DNA of 64,000 nucleotides from Neckera pumila. Lineage: Eukaryota > Streptophyta > Bryopsida > Hypnales > Neckeraceae. The DNA lies in contig OZ018411.1 in the NCBI GenBank assembly GCA_963969595.1, forward strand, positions 10,790,501-10,854,500, read 5' to 3'. This document shows positions 1-11,703 of this stretch, in pieces (position 1 is the first letter of the stretch; every line of letters starts with the position of its first letter). The translations under genes and the position numbers were made by a program. The notes under the pieces are model-generated. The model was not told the origin of the DNA and did not search any database. It was given only the letters and a program-made list of their open reading frames with translations.

Positions 1-859
1 TTTATTGCTTTTAGGGTAATTTAGGTTGGATAAGTTGGATAATTTAGTTGGAACCCTTGCACTTTGGGAGATTAATGAAATTTTTTTTCTTGAAACTGCA
101 AGAGTGATATTGCCATTTTTGGGTGATGCATTGTTGTGTTGGGGTGGTTGTATGTGATTTTAGATGAATAAATGTCATTTCATTTTCATTATTCATGTTC
201 ATGTTCTATTTATAGAGAGAGATGTGTGCTTCCATACTTTAGCAAGGATTGCAACTTAGAAAATAGAAAAAAGAAATCACTATATTGTATATGACTTTGA
301 AATGTGCCTCAAAGATTGTGGAGGTGTAATGAATAAATGAATCTTGAAGTTTGATCATATCCCCATTTGAAAAATAACTTTAGACTGATAGGAACAACAA
401 AGAGAACACCTTGCATAATAGTGTCAAACTTCAAAATCCATAAAGGCAAATACAAAATATTAAGGTTATCAATACCTTCCATGAATTCACGGTACTAAGA
501 GTAAAAGACAACTAAGAGTACTAAGATTAATGTAAGATTGAAATTCTATGAATTGCATCTCAATTTATATTTGGTACATTTAGGAACCATTAGGGGGGGG
601 TCCTTCTTAATGACTAGTGTTCTTATTTATACCTCATTTTTTCGCATGTTCACAGTATGCCATATAAATGTTGCTCAATGAAATGTATGATGAAGAGATA
701 AAGAATGTGCAACTACGTAATAGAAATATTTGTATAGAAGTACAAACACAATACAAGAAGGATATACAATTGGAAACTCTACATCAAATTCTACACAATA
801 CCTCAATTCCATAGAAAATTCAACATGAAATTTTGCCATGATGTTGCCATGAATTTGCT
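1..859. other. AT-rich intergenic DNA, nothing recognised
   Basis: No open frame, RNA gene or terminal inverted repeat could be supported here. A short G run lies near 594-600. The stretch precedes the first recognisable repeat fragment. Confidence 0.5.
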
Positions 860-1095
860 TTTTTAAGCTTGATTTGCCAAGACCACTATGTTTTTGTTTT
901 TCATCTTGCTATTGAAGGGATTCATTTAGAATGTCCAATAACAAAATTTGAGTTTTTTTGTGTATTCAAAATACTTTTGGATGCACTCTCAATGATGATA
1001 ATTTCAAGTTTTACACCATTGAAAGGTTTAAAATCTATTTAGAGGACCTACATGCCGTTTCCATTGAAGACGCCCTAAGACTCTACAATGCACCT
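860..1095 (+). repeat. Family J fragment (one arm)
   Basis: This stretch matches one arm of the long inverted-repeat elements at 6714-7487 and 11704-12154. It shares the order of motifs: a tGATTTGCCAAGACCACTAT-like centre, then GTCCAAT, then a stretch ending near GAAGACGCCCTAAG. The other arm is not seen to the left, so it is a half copy. The open frame through it is not conserved in the other copies and is not a gene. Confidence 0.5.
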
Positions 1096-1329
1096 CATGT
1101 CTTGCACAACGGTTTGGGCAACTTATTTAATAGGGCATTAAAGTGGTCATTTGAAGTTTGCATCTTGCATTTGTCATCCCCTAGTCAAGGTTAAAAATAT
1201 AAAAAATTATCTTTATTTTGTAGCTGCTTAGTGTCCTACAGTCTTCGCCTCTCCTACCATGTTCATCACCTCTCCATTAGAGAAACTTTCAACCTTCATT
1301 TGGGCTGAATTGATGCATGAAAATGTGCA

Positions 1330-1531
1330 TTAAGGAAAAATATCAGTCCAAAAAGGCCGTTAGGGAATTTGTACGGTAAGTAATCAGTCAAGGTGCTCCA
1401 TCAGAATTTCAATTAAAAATCTATTTTTTATTATTTTTGGATAATTTTTTTGAATAATAAAAATAATAAAAAAATTCATTGTAATTGCACATTTGCCAAA
1501 ACCCTAACGGCCCTCCACATATTTTCTTTAA
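1330..1531. mobile_element. Family W, small TTAA-flanked element
   Basis: A 202-bp unit is bounded by TTAA at both ends, with imperfect inverted termini (TTAAGGAAAAATAT and TTAAAGAAAATAT) and an internal pair GGCCGTTAGGG / CCCTAACGGCC. It lies inside V1 next to K1. It is non-coding. Confidence 0.45.
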
Positions 1532-1534
1532 TGC

Positions 1535-1790
1535 CTACACAAAATAGTGAAATTAGGTTGCCCCACACTAATTTCTCAATAGTCCACTCTATAGAAATAT
1601 TCATTGCTTTTGTACAATGAAGCAATCAATTTAGAGCCATGTGTGCATCTTAGATTTGTACACCAGTTCAAGGCTTGGTTCAGAGAGTGGCATGCACCTC
1701 CATGTGGAACAACCATTGATCAATGAGGTAAATTATCTCAGCTAAGGCAACCTAATTGACTAGGCAACCTAATTTCACTATTTTGTGTAG
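1535..1790. mobile_element. Family K MITE, copy 1 (256 bp)
   Basis: A 28-bp perfect inverted repeat runs from CTACACAAAATAGTG at the left to CACTATTTTGTGTAG at the right. A second copy of exactly the same length is at 6907-7162 in a different host repeat, which supports mobility. The target duplication could not be decided from two copies, so the superfamily is open. Confidence 0.7.
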
Positions 1791-2424
1791 CTAATTTGGG
1801 GCTTCTAACTCAAAATTTCCAAATAAATTTTATCGTGGGTGACAAATAAAAAATTCCAGCTTATTCCCCAAGGGTAAAACCACAGATTTCAAATGACCAC
1901 TTTAACGTCTGCACTGATTTAAACTTGGTACAACTTACTGTGGTCTATTTTTTTATTTTATTTCTTACACTTACTGTGGTCTACTTTTATTTATTTGTTT
2001 TTTGGCACTTCCTGTGGTCAATTTAGGGTTGAGAAAGTTTACGTGTCTCGGTCAAATGTGGCATCTGATTTTATTACAATGCAGGGCCGGTTTGAATGCG
2101 ATTTGTTCCTGTGAGAGAGATCTTCTCAACCATGGCATTGACCATCAGAGTGTTGACAATTTCTTAAACAGAGTCAACAGACAACAGCCCCCCTAAACAT
2201 ATGGTCAAACCTGTATTTTGCATAGGAATTGCGATGCCAATTTCAACTTTTATTCAATGTTTTCATCCAGCCTGGTGGGATATACATGGCTAGATTTCAT
2301 TGCCAAATGATAAAATACAACATGACCAGCAGCGATCTTATAACGAGTTCAGGGGTTTTAGCTAAATGTTCATTTTGGGAAGATTTTTCTTGGAACTTCA
2401 CTGAGAGCATGAAAATATTAAGTA

Positions 2425-2580
2425 CACTGAATAGGGGTATGAAGGGGACCAAATAATTAAAGGGACCTTTCTTTAGAAATTGTACATATTTGAGACAAGA
2501 TGTACACCCCATGGTAGATATTTATATAGTGTGGGATGTCGACTAATTAGTATGAATCCCTTTAATACCCCTATTCAGTG
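2425..2580. mobile_element. Family U, TA-flanked MITE (156 bp)
   Basis: Termini CACTGAATAGGGGTA and TACCCCTATTCAGTG are inverted repeats of 15 bp, with more partial match inside. TA dinucleotides at 2423-2424 and 2581-2582 flank the unit, as expected of Tc1/mariner target duplications. It has no coding capacity. Confidence 0.6.
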
Positions 2581-2862
2581 TAGGTAGTGCACGCCATCAT
2601 CCCAGGCTCTCTAATGAGGCTCATAGTAGGTTTGAGCGCGTCTGGCTTCAATCTCCCATCCTAGCTTATAGGAGGGGCGATAAAGAAGTAGTCTAGAACA
2701 CGATGCAGCCTCCTGAGTGTTCTTTCTTCTAGTGGTCTTTTGGTTCTTTTTGGGGGGGCCGTTCTTGTTTGGCTCTTTTGTCCAGCTATTTTGGCTTAGC
2801 TGTTGTTCATTGGTTTCTTTTTAATGCAGTGAGTTTTCCATTTGTTCAAAATATATGTATAT

Positions 2863-2882
2863 GTATATGTGTGTATATATAA

Positions 2883-2948
<66 letters not shown>
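2863..2948. repeat. TA/TG microsatellite
   Basis: Mainly alternating AT with a short TATG-rich left edge. Low-complexity Tyr/Ile frames across it are artefacts of the repeat. Confidence 0.95.
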
Positions 2949-2953
<5 letters not shown>

Positions 2954-3019
2954 TCCGAGCAAAATTTAGCCAGTTTTGGAATTGTTGATGACCAACCCAC
3001 TGGCCTAAACACCAAGTTA

Positions 3020-3270
3020 TGAGATGTTCAAGCCACATCTCCAATAGCAATATGTACCTATTCTTGTAGAAAGGATTTTAGAACATCGACCCAAAAAGAT
3101 TTGACCTTTCATAGTTTTTGATAACATTATTTAAATGATGCATTCTTTGGTGCATTAAAATCTCCTATCACTTGCCAATTGAAAATTTACTAGTCAAATA
3201 ACAAAAAATGTCCCTAGTAGAAAAGGTTGGGGTTTGGGGGTGTCCCTACTTAGGGTGGACTTCCATATGC
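3020..3270 (+). repeat. Dispersed repeat Q, copy 1
   Basis: This aligns along its length with 47850-48115. Shared landmarks in order are a run containing GATTTTAGAACATC, a TTTGGTGC..TTGAAA/TTAAAA segment with CTCCT, CACT(T/A)GCCA, and a G-rich end. Superfamily and exact edges are not determined. Confidence 0.5.
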
Positions 3271-5331
3271 CAAAATCAACCAAATTTTGAAAAAGAAACA
3301 AAAAAAATTGGGAACTCCACATAGAAGTGTACAATACTTTGCACAAGGGTGGAATTGGAATAGTTTGCTAGCATGATTATAGGAAGAAGAACTTGAAAAG
3401 CAGAAGGAGCAGGTTTTTTGACTTCTAAGAAACTAACTTAAACATTAGACTTGAACTTTGGGCTGCTTTTAGTTTGACAAGAAGACAAAGCTACACCTAA
3501 AATGTAGTTTCTCCCTATTTACAAGACAAAAATAACTCCTAAACTGTAGTTTTTTTGTGCTCATAAAGAAATATAAACATCATGAAAGTTGGCCAAAGCA
3601 ATTCTGATTCCAGAAAACTTGAAAGTTGTTTTCTAATTCCAACTCCACAATGAAGTCCATTCTTAGATGATTTTCAATAATTTTTGACAAGTACCGTACG
3701 TGAAAAGCAAAACTAGCACAATTTTGTCAAATATTTAATTGTTTTCAGAAAATAAGGTTTGACATTTGTAACATTTGAAAATAAGGTTTCATGTATTTGA
3801 CACACGTCAGGTTTGACTTTATTGTTAATATGAAAATACATGGATGTCCACAAAAATGTGTAAAAAAATGGGATTTTTAATAGTGACAATTTTGTCTATT
3901 TTATTGCCTATGGTGGAGATCCAAAGGTTGCAAGGGGAGCAACTAAGTCTAGGAAGACCAATTCTATAGCAAAAGAAAATCCAAAGTGAAATGATGGGAA
4001 TATCTATACTTTGTCTTTTTCCTTTGGTGGATTTTCCAAAGAGTCCATTTGCCAGGGAAGGAATTCTAGAGCCCCCCTCATCTAGCCTATTGATTAGCAA
4101 GAGGCAAGGCCCTTGAACCATGCAAAGACAACCAAACTTGCATTCAAGGTTGTCATTTGAAAGACAATAGGGGCTGCTCTAAAATAAGCACACATAATTT
4201 TGACTCTTTTCTAAAATAACTTTTATATATTCTTGCCTAAAATATACTCCCTATCTATAAGAGAATGCGGTCTATTTTAGAAACTTCTATTTTCAATACT
4301 TTTAAATTTTAAATTTTATTCATATAAAGTTTTAAAATTGCATTCTAAGAGCTCAATCTAGAATCCCTTTTTGACAACCAACAAAACCCTAGAAAAAGCT
4401 TTTTCAACATTACAATGGAAAATATGTTGGATTGCTTATTCAGATGCACTTAGCCATTGTTGCCTTAAAGGCCAAACAAATGAAAAATGGAAATCATGAA
4501 GAGGCTTAATTTATCCACCAGTAAAAAACATGCATGCAAAGAAGAAGCTTTAAGACCTACACTTGGCCTAACTCATCACAAATGTAATGAGTTAGACGAA
4601 ATATGGGTTTTAAGGCTTGATTTACACAAATATATTTTCTATTAGTTTTCTATTAGATATCCAACTTCAAAATATAACAAGATTCAGATTATAAAGGCAA
4701 AGCAGTATTCCATTCCATAAGGTGGGGTGTTCATAAAATATGTTTTTCAATGTTGACCCTTCTTTTGGTATGTGTGTTGAATCCCTGAAAATATTTTTCT
4801 AAAAAAAATTCCTTCTAAGAGAAGAAGAAGCCACATCTAACCCTAATTAAGTTGATTCTTGTTTTTGAGCCATTCAGGAATTAGTTATGAATTTTCAAAG
4901 TCAACACCCCATAGTCACCAATTAATGTTTCTACAGGGGCAAAAAACAATCATCACTTGGAGTTGAAGGAATCTTGAGATTCAAAAATGATACTAAGAAA
5001 CATAAAAGTAAACCCATGTAGTTTTATATTGTGCCTCTTTTTTCAAGATTCTTTCTCATACATTTTTATATCAAACATTTAAGCTTTGGTTATACAACCA
5101 AATTGTTTAAATTCAATGACATATTGATTAGACAATGTAAATGGGAATAAATCTTGTTAAATACTAATACTTGAGGTGGAATTTCAAGTTTGGATGCCAA
5201 TATTTGACAATTAGTGGAAAGTTCTCTTCCAAGAATTTCCTAAAATTTCAAACAATAAACATATCAAATGTTAATTGTAGCTAATACCAACACAAATTGC
5301 AGACAGATCACACAGTCCAACATGCAGGACA
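3271..5331. other. Gene-poor AT-rich DNA
   Basis: No supported gene. Fragments of inverted-repeat elements are visible: a GGGGCTGCTCTAAAA end near 4171 like the GAGCAG elements elsewhere, and a core near 4870 (GGAATTAGTTATGAATTTTC) shared with the R repeats. The 98-codon minus-strand frame at 3825-4121 shows no recognisable domain and lies in repeat-like sequence, so it is not called. Confidence 0.45.
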
Positions 5332-5927
5332 TTACCCCCTAAAGGACAATTGTCCGTTGGACGGACAATGGAAAATTTGGGTAGGTTCCTATGAAGTCAA
5401 TTTTGGTTGGATGTTTGTAAAATTTTAACACAAGGTATGTATATGTATTTCCTTGCTGAAAATCTAATTTTTTTTCAGATCGGGTGCTTGGATCAAAAGT
5501 GATGCTACCTTAACTTTTTTGGCAACTTGTGCAACGTGGGAATATTTGGGGAATCTTTTGCAAAAGAGCTCATCAACTCTTGAAATTTTTAATGCATGTA
5601 ATTTACATGATACAAGATGCAAATGTAAAAAAAATAAGCATACTTAGTGTAAAAATCTCACTCTAGGAGGAGTTGAAGTTTGTTGGCCCTGTTAGGCAAG
5701 GTTGAAAAAAACTTTTTCTTCTAACTTCAAACATTATAATCTTTCGCATAATCTGTGCAGTCAAAGTTTCTGAATTTTTTTTTCCGCACACCTATAGTAT
5801 TCTAATGCATATTTGTACAATTGAATTTTGAAAAAACATCTTTTTTTTCATGTTTTTCTCACTGTCCTAAAATGTGGCAGTTTTTCACAATTTTGCCCAA
5901 AATGTGCCTCTGGGCTTTAGGGGGTAA
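5332..5927 (+). mobile_element. Family A element, shortened (A9)
   Basis: The left end TTACCCCCTAAAG and right end CTTTAGGGGGTAA are a 13-bp perfect inverted repeat. The left subterminal sequence (GGACAATTGTCC, then GGACAATGG and TGGGTAGGTTCCTATG) follows the order of the family A copies at 50.7, 54.7 and 58.3 kb. At about 596 bp it is shorter than the usual 930. The flank is TTAC/GTAA rather than TTAA, probably by mutation. Confidence 0.6.
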
Positions 5928-6175
5928 AGTAGTCATTGAAAGTCTGAGTTTTGTGTCTGTCTTCCCCTAGCAAAGGATAAATGTAAAAGATTACTTCTAT
6001 TTTGTGGTTGCTTAGAGTCTTACGTTCTTCACCTCTCCTCCAATGTTCCCAACTAATTTGGGGTCTTTGACTAATCCAAGTTTGAATTCAAAATTCACAA
6101 ATTTTATCATGAGTGAAGAATAAACAATTCCAGTGTTTTTCCAAGGGGTAAAACTCAAATGACCACTTTTATTAA
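5925..6175. mobile_element. Family V element, uninterrupted copy (V2)
   Basis: This is homologous to V1 (1138-1905) minus its internal insertions, starting GTAAAGTAGTCATT and ending AATGACCACTTTTATTAAC. It abuts the right end of A9. Comparison with V1 defines the insertion site of W and K1. Confidence 0.55.
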
Positions 6176-6713
6176 CGTCATGCCTGAAAAATCCATACCT
6201 TAAGTTTGGTTGTTTGTTTTGTTTTGTTTGTTACATTGAAATCTCCCAGCCCGTGTGTCCCCTGGCCGTGTGCTTGGTACCATTGGAAAGTCCTCGGTGA
6301 GGAGGCGTGCACGGGCTTGGTTCGGTGGCGTTTCGACATACAGTGTGAAAGTTATTAAATTTCAAAGTTTTTTTGGTTTACAAAAATTAGAAAATTACTT
6401 TTACTTATAATTTTGACTGTGACAACAGTACAGGACACACTACTGTAGTATTTAGTAAGTTAGGTTGGATCCCTTATTTTTCCATTATTATTCTTTTTTT
6501 TTAACCAAGAAGAATATTTGGTCCTTTGAGTCTTTGGCGGCATCATCAGGGCAGTTCCTTTTTCACTGACTCTCTCCCTATCAAGGACGAAACACCTCGA
6601 GAATCCGACCAGCTCTCCAGTCTGCAGCGGCGCTGAGTACCTTGGTCCCAGGCCAAGTACATTGTCAGGAAGCACGCATAAACATTAACTCTTCAAGGAC
6701 AGGTGACTAGGGG
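6176..6713. other. Mixed DNA with a GC-richer patch
   Basis: 6240-6340 and 6540-6670 are richer in GC than their surroundings and contain a G/C-rich near-repeat (cccgtgtgtcccc, gccgtgtgc). A 71-codon minus-strand frame at 6460-6675 has no recognisable domain and ends in low-complexity Lys/Asn. It may be a remnant of host or element sequence, but no function can be assigned. Confidence 0.3.
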
Positions 6714-7487
6714 AGGGCATCCTCAACAACCAGACTCCAGAATTTGACCCGCCAAATGATAACTAACTTAACTCTTCACTGAAATTTGAAATTAGAGAAT
6801 TTAAAATTTCTATCGTTGGAAGCGCATTCAAAAAGTTTTGAGAATAGGTGTAAGGAAACTTAAATTTAGACATTGGACAGAGTAAGTAAACTATTTTGAC
6901 AAAAAACTATACAAAATAGTGAAATTAGGTTGCCCCAGACTAAATTCTCGACAGTTAACACTACAGAAATATTCTCTGCTTTTGTACAATGATGCATTCA
7001 ATTGAGAGCCATGTGTATGGCATAGATTTGTGCACCAGTTCAAGGCTTAGTTCAGAGAGTGGCATGTGCCTCCATGTGGAACAAGCATTGATCCATGAAG
7101 TAAGTTATCTCACATAAGGCAACCTAATTGACAAGGCAATCTAATTTCACTATTTTGTGTAGCTAAAAGGGAAAAATTATTGTGGTTTTGGTAGATCATG
7201 GTTATCAATATACATTTCACTCCAAATTGGGTGCAAATTGGAGTGAAATATGCATTAGTAACTGTGATTTGCCAAGACCACTATAATATTTGCCTTCTAA
7301 CTATCTTTTGAAGTGGTTTATTTACTTTGTCCAATGTTTAAATTTGAGTTAGGATCTTGTACCTATTCAAAGTACTTTTGAATGAGCTTCCAGTGACCAA
7401 AATTTCAAGTTTTAATTCCAAAGTAGTGAAGAGTTAGAGTTATATTTGGTGGGGTGATCGAATTCTGAAGTCTGTTGAGGATGCCAT
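6714..7487. mobile_element. Family J long-inverted-repeat element (J2)
   Basis: Termini GGCATCCTCAAC and GTTGAGGATGCC are inverted, and about 200 bp of each arm pairs with the other in the same way as in J1. The left arm is interrupted by K2 (6907-7162). Near the centre is a further hairpin around 7207-7243 with arms ATTTCACTCCAAATT / AATTTGGAGTGAAAT-like. It is non-coding and probably PIF/Harbinger-related by analogy with the TAA flank of J1. Confidence 0.6.
6907..7162. mobile_element. Family K MITE, copy 2 (256 bp)
   Basis: Same length and termini as K1 (1535-1790), with one substitution in the outermost bases (CTATAC for CTACAC). It is inserted in the left arm of J2. The two copies sit in unrelated hosts. 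Confidence 0.7.
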
Positions 7488-7589
7488 GAGGTCCTTGGAG
7501 GGTTGTCAAACTTGGATTTCAAAGTTTTTCTTATATAGGCAACATGTAGCTTGTTCAAATGACCAATCAATAAAGAGCTTCGACCCTTC

Positions 7590-9461
7590 TTAACCCTTAA
7601 ATGCCCAAGGCATTTTCTAGCTCAAAAAACACTCAAAACTACCATGTCTATTGCGATCACCCAAGAAAAATTAAATAAAAAAAATTAAATATATTTGTAG
7701 GATCTTGTACTTCACTTGTTTCAGATCATGTGATAAAAAATTCATGAAGTTTCACTATACGAATTGGATAGCATTTGAAGTGGGGAATTTTAAAAAACAA
7801 ACTACTAGCCTATAATTTCAGATGACTTTGACTGCCATTTGTAGAAATTTTTGGCACCATGGACCATGAGTTTTGCATGTTGAACATTTGAGTTGAGAAT
7901 AGGGAAAAAAAATTCAGGATACCAAAACTTGATTTTCATTCATTAAAAAATTGTTTGGTAGAAATAGGTCCAAGATTGATTAAAACAGTGAATTGTTAAT
8001 AGCTCTAAGATGGAATTGAAACATCATAATCCCAATGGTGAGACTATTCTTGCAAACAAACTTCACATTGCTAAAAAAAAAATTGAATTTTTTTGAAAAT
8101 TGCATTCAAAAATGAATTCTATAAGTTGTTTTTTAACCTCTAAAGGACCAAAGTGATTTTCCTATCAAAACCCACTCAAAATTGTCATTTCTATTGCAAA
8201 GAGAAAAGACCTTTAAAAACTGATTATTTTTGCATATCCAACCATAAGATCTTATACTTGATTAGTATATGAATACGTAGAAGAAATTTCAGAAACTTTG
8301 ACCATGTAGATTGTAAGATATATGCATTTAAAGTAAAGAAAACAAGTTTTTTTGCACCTTGCTTGACTAGATTTTTTGGCTTTGAATCTTTTTAGTTGAA
8401 TATGTTTGCACTACTGATTATGATTTTTTACTTATTTATGTTAAGTGTTTGAGTTGAGAATCTACAAAAAACATATAGGAAACAAAACACTTAATTTTCA
8501 CTCATTAAAAAATTGTTAAGTAGAGGTGGGTTCAAGATTGAAGAAAAAACTAAATTGTTAAGTAGAGGTGGGTTCAAGATTGAAGAAAAAACTAAATTGT
8601 TAATAGCTTTTAGATGGAAATGAATCACAATAATCCCAACGGTAAGATTGTTCTAACAAGAAAATCTAACCTTGTTCAACAATTTTTTTGAAAAATTCTA
8701 AAAATTGCATTCAAAAATGAATTCTATTAGTGATTTTTTCAAGAAGATGCCCAGATTACTCGGAAAACTAAGATTGTCCATAACTTTTTCCATATTAGTC
8801 CAAATTGAATGAAACAAAGCTTCACATGTAGACAAAAATATAACCTTTGAGAAATAAATTTGAAAAAAAAATTATTTTGACTTTCTGTGATTTTTTTTGT
8901 ACTACCCGCCAAACTCCATTTTTACTTATTGTGCCATAACTTTTGATGCCGGGCATTAATTAAAATCAAAATTATATATTTAAAAAGCTCTTGCAAAAAT
9001 ACACAACCTCAAAAAATCCCCCAAAATATCAATAAAATTTGAGACAGTAGGAACCGACCCATACCCAAATTGTCCCTCGAGGGCACAAACAATCCTTTAG
9101 AAGGTGCTTAGATTGCCCGAAAAAACAAGATGTCCATAATTTTCTCATTATTAGACCAAATAGAATGAATCAAAGCTTCAAATGTAGACAAAAACATAAT
9201 CATTCAAGGAAAAAAAAATTGAAAAATTTAGTTTTTTGTATTCTTTCTTATTATGCCAATCAAATTGGTTTTAAGATTTAGAATGGTATAACTTTTGCTC
9301 CCGAGCACCAATTGAAATAAAAACTATATTTTTAGAAAGCTAACCTAATTTTTTTTTCTTCAAAAAAAAGTTTAAGAAAATCAGGTCAAAAGTTGAGGAC
9401 ACACGAGCTTGCCCAAAATCCCAAATGTCCCTTAAGAGGACCTTGGTCCTTTGGAAGTTAA
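7590..9461 (-). mobile_element. Family A element with a second A inside (A7)
   Basis: TTAA at 7590-7593 and 9458-9461 bound an element in inverted orientation relative to A2-A5. The first part corresponds to the right end of family A (CCAAGGC, ACACTCAAAAC, GGATCTTGTAC), and the last part to the left end (GCTTGCCC, TGTCCCTTAAGAGGACC, TTGGTCCTTTGG). About 970 bp starting at 8133 is a second A copy. No coding capacity. Confidence 0.6.
8133..9101 (-). mobile_element. Family A element nested in A7 (A8)
   Basis: It begins TTAACCTCTAAAGGACC and repeats the family A order a second time (CACTCAAAATTGTCATTTCTAT, GATCTTATACTTG, then GTCCATAACTTTTTCC), ending near CAATCCTTTAG at about 9101. Outer A7 sequence resumes at GTGCTTAGATTGCCC. 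The right TTAA is lost, so that edge is approximate. It contains a 42-bp tandem duplication at 8521-8604. Confidence 0.55.
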
Positions 9462-9684
9462 GGCCATAGGCAACCTCAAAGCTACCATTCAAAGTTTTTT
9501 TTATCAAAGTTTCTAATGTAGAAACTACAAGTTCAAATTGTGATTCAAAATCCATGACATTGATTGATAGATGCATCTCATGAAGACAAAGGTAATGATA
9601 TCAAAAAGTTAACATATAATTTAATATTTTTCACGAAGATTCTTTGAAAACTAGGTCCCTCAGACTTGGTTTGTTGATCAAGGG

Positions 9685-10593
9685 TTAACCCCTAAAGGTC
9701 AGAGACTATGTTTTCAGCAAAATGGCTCCGATACTTCCATTTCTTGTACAAGTACCAGATTTTAAAATAAAAACATTTTTGAACACATATAACCATAGGA
9801 TCTTGTAGTACACTGGTTTTAGAATATGTGGGAAAAAATTCAGAAATTTCCACCCTATGGATTGCAACATATTAGCATTTGAATTGACAAAAATCCCTTT
9901 TTAGTCCCTACAAAAAATCAGTGAGCTGCACTTCACAGGGTCACATTTGTATGAAAATGTCCAAAATGGTGGATACTCTTTGGATTCATTCTATAAGACA
10001 AGTTGGCTACATGCTCAAAAAATTTCAGAATATTTGGACTTGTACAGTACATAGGAAAAAAATAGAAAGAAATAGAAAGAAGGATTCAAAATACAAAATT
10101 GTCAAGAATTTAGTTATGGAACTGAAAAATGCCAATTCCAATGGTTGTAATGTTTTAATAAACAATCTACACCCAATGTTTTTATTTTTTTTCAAAAATA
10201 TTGAAAATTGAGTTAAAAAAAGGATTTCAAAGTTTATTTTAGCGTAGAGATTCCATAACTACCCATAAACTAAATTCCTCATAACTTCCATCTCAAAGCT
10301 TTCTACGTATATATAAATAAATAAATAAATTCAAATTTTTGCTTTTTTATAAAGTGATTTTTAAAGAATTTTTTGAATTGCCCGAGCTGCCTGTTGAGCA
10401 ATGAAAATTACATATCATGCAATAACTTTTAACCATGTAGTTAAAAGTTATGAAAATTGTTGGGCCTTTAAAGCTACTCCTTGGACCTATATTGTGTGAA
10501 AATTTCAAAAAATAAAAATAAAAACTCTGTTCATAGTGAGCTGCCCAAAATCATTATGTTGTAAAAAATGGTGTTTGGTCCTTTAGGGGTTAA
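9685..10593 (+). mobile_element. Family B element, TTAA-flanked (B1)
   Basis: TTAACCCCTAAAGG opens the element and CCTTTAGGGGTTAA closes it. The interior follows the family B order: AGACTATGTTTTCA, ATAGGATCTTGTAGTA, GGATTGCAA, AGCTGCACTTCACA, AAATGTCCAAAATGGTGG, ACAAGTTGGCTACATGC, then GTTATGAAAATTGTTGGGCC. The length of 909 bp agrees with the other B copies. The 96-codon frame across the middle is not open in the same phase in other copies. Confidence 0.8.
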
Positions 10594-10789
10594 TAGGTCA
10601 GTAGCTAGTCCATCTACAATCTCAAGGAAGAAGGATATCCCTTTACAAGATCTCGCGTGGGATTTAGGTATAGATAAAGCCTACTCTAAACTAATTGTTT
10701 GAGAATAACGTAGTATATAATTTAGATTGTTATAGTGTACAAGGCGCCCTAAATGTTTAGAACTCAAAAGGACCCCCCTATAAGGGGTT

Positions 10790-10931
10790 TTAACCTTGAA
10801 AAGACAAGACCTATTACCAAGGTAGTCATTATAAAAACAATCTAATTTTTAAACTAATAGGTGCATTATTCATTTCTACAATAATTTTGAAAGTCATTTG
10901 TTAGATACTTTTGGCTTTGGTACAGGATTAA
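10790..10931 (+). mobile_element. Family C mini-element (C1)
   Basis: A 142-bp unit runs from TTAACCTTGAAAAGAC to ACAGGATTAA and aligns with C3 at 56650-56787 (ACCAAGGTAGTCA, then GTGCAT(T)ATT, then TTTGG(T)). It shares its right-hand TTAA with C2. Confidence 0.55.
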
Positions 10932-11076
10932 GCCTTAAAGGACACCACTGATCCAAAGTGTCCGATGGATGATTTCATTGTTAATTGTAGAAACAAAAAA
11001 TGCAACTGTTGGTCCATTGATTAGAGCATTTTGATGTCTACCTTGGTCATGGGAGTCTGCGCCCTTCAAAGGTTAA
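10928..11076 (-). mobile_element. Family C mini-element, inverted (C2)
   Basis: It runs from TTAAGCCTTAAAGGACACC to GCCCTTCAAAGGTTAA and matches C3 when reverse-complemented. It abuts C1 head to head through one shared TTAA. A further partial copy seems to follow at 11076-11200. Confidence 0.55.
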
Positions 11077-11534
11077 TCCTATAGCACTTTGCATACACTA
11101 AGTGTTTGATGGATGACTTCACTTGGCATTATAGGATAGAAAAAAATATTTTTTTCATCCTATTTATTATTGGGAGGGTCCTTGAGGACATTTTTAGTGA
11201 ATAGTATTGCAAAGTCCTTCATTATAATCTCATTGACTTTTCTAAAGAAGAAGATGTTCAATCCATGGATCACCCTTGTTGTGTGTATGTGAACCATTCT
11301 TGCTATTTTCTCTTGATGTGAATTTAAGCCATAAAAATGATGTTTTTTGAATTTGAGTCATACTCAAGAAATGAAGCTTATGCAGTGTAGTTTATATTCC
11401 AATTAGAAGTTGAGGCTTGAAATCAGTGGTCATGGGCCCGTTCTTATAGGGTTAAAATATTATGTAATGGAGAAAAGACTTACAAAATCACGAAATATCG
11501 AAGACAAAAAACAAGCCTGCCGTGCAAAGTCTTA

Positions 11535-11671
11535 AGGTAGGCACACCCAATCCCATTTGTTTACCACATTCTGACAGTATGTAGCAAAGGCTTACATTTT
11601 TTTCCAAATTGTACTACGTTCAGAGATGACAACGGAATGAGGTACATGGACGGGAATGGGTGTGCCTACCT
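11535..11671. mobile_element. Family P, TA-flanked MITE (137 bp)
   Basis: Termini AGGTAGGCACACCC and GGGTGTGCCTACCT are a 14-bp perfect inverted repeat, extending imperfectly. TA at 11533-11534 and 11672-11673 are the candidate target duplications. The AGGTA terminus is shared with elements N and O. Confidence 0.7.
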
Positions 11672-11703
11672 TACCTCCCATATTCGGTGAATTTGAATCC
11701 TAA

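Larger units (their letters stand above)
1138..1905. mobile_element. Family V, TTAA-flanked inverted-repeat element (V1)
   Basis: The ends are perfect inverted repeats of 18 bp that include TTAA (TTAAAGTGGTCATTTGAA at the left and its complement at the right). A second copy without the internal insertions is at 5925-6175. Comparing the two shows that about 500 bp inside V1, including elements W and K1, is inserted. The TTAA at each end suggests piggyBac-type mobility. No coding capacity is seen. Confidence 0.6.

Noticed and set aside
2796..3050. Minus-strand frames over the TA microsatellite
   Set aside because: They translate to alternating Tyr/Ile, an artefact of the repeat.
9921..10211. 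96-codon plus-strand frame in B1 as a gene
   Set aside because: It lies wholly within a repeat, in a phase not open across the other B copies, and contains low-complexity Lys/Arg/Asn sequence.
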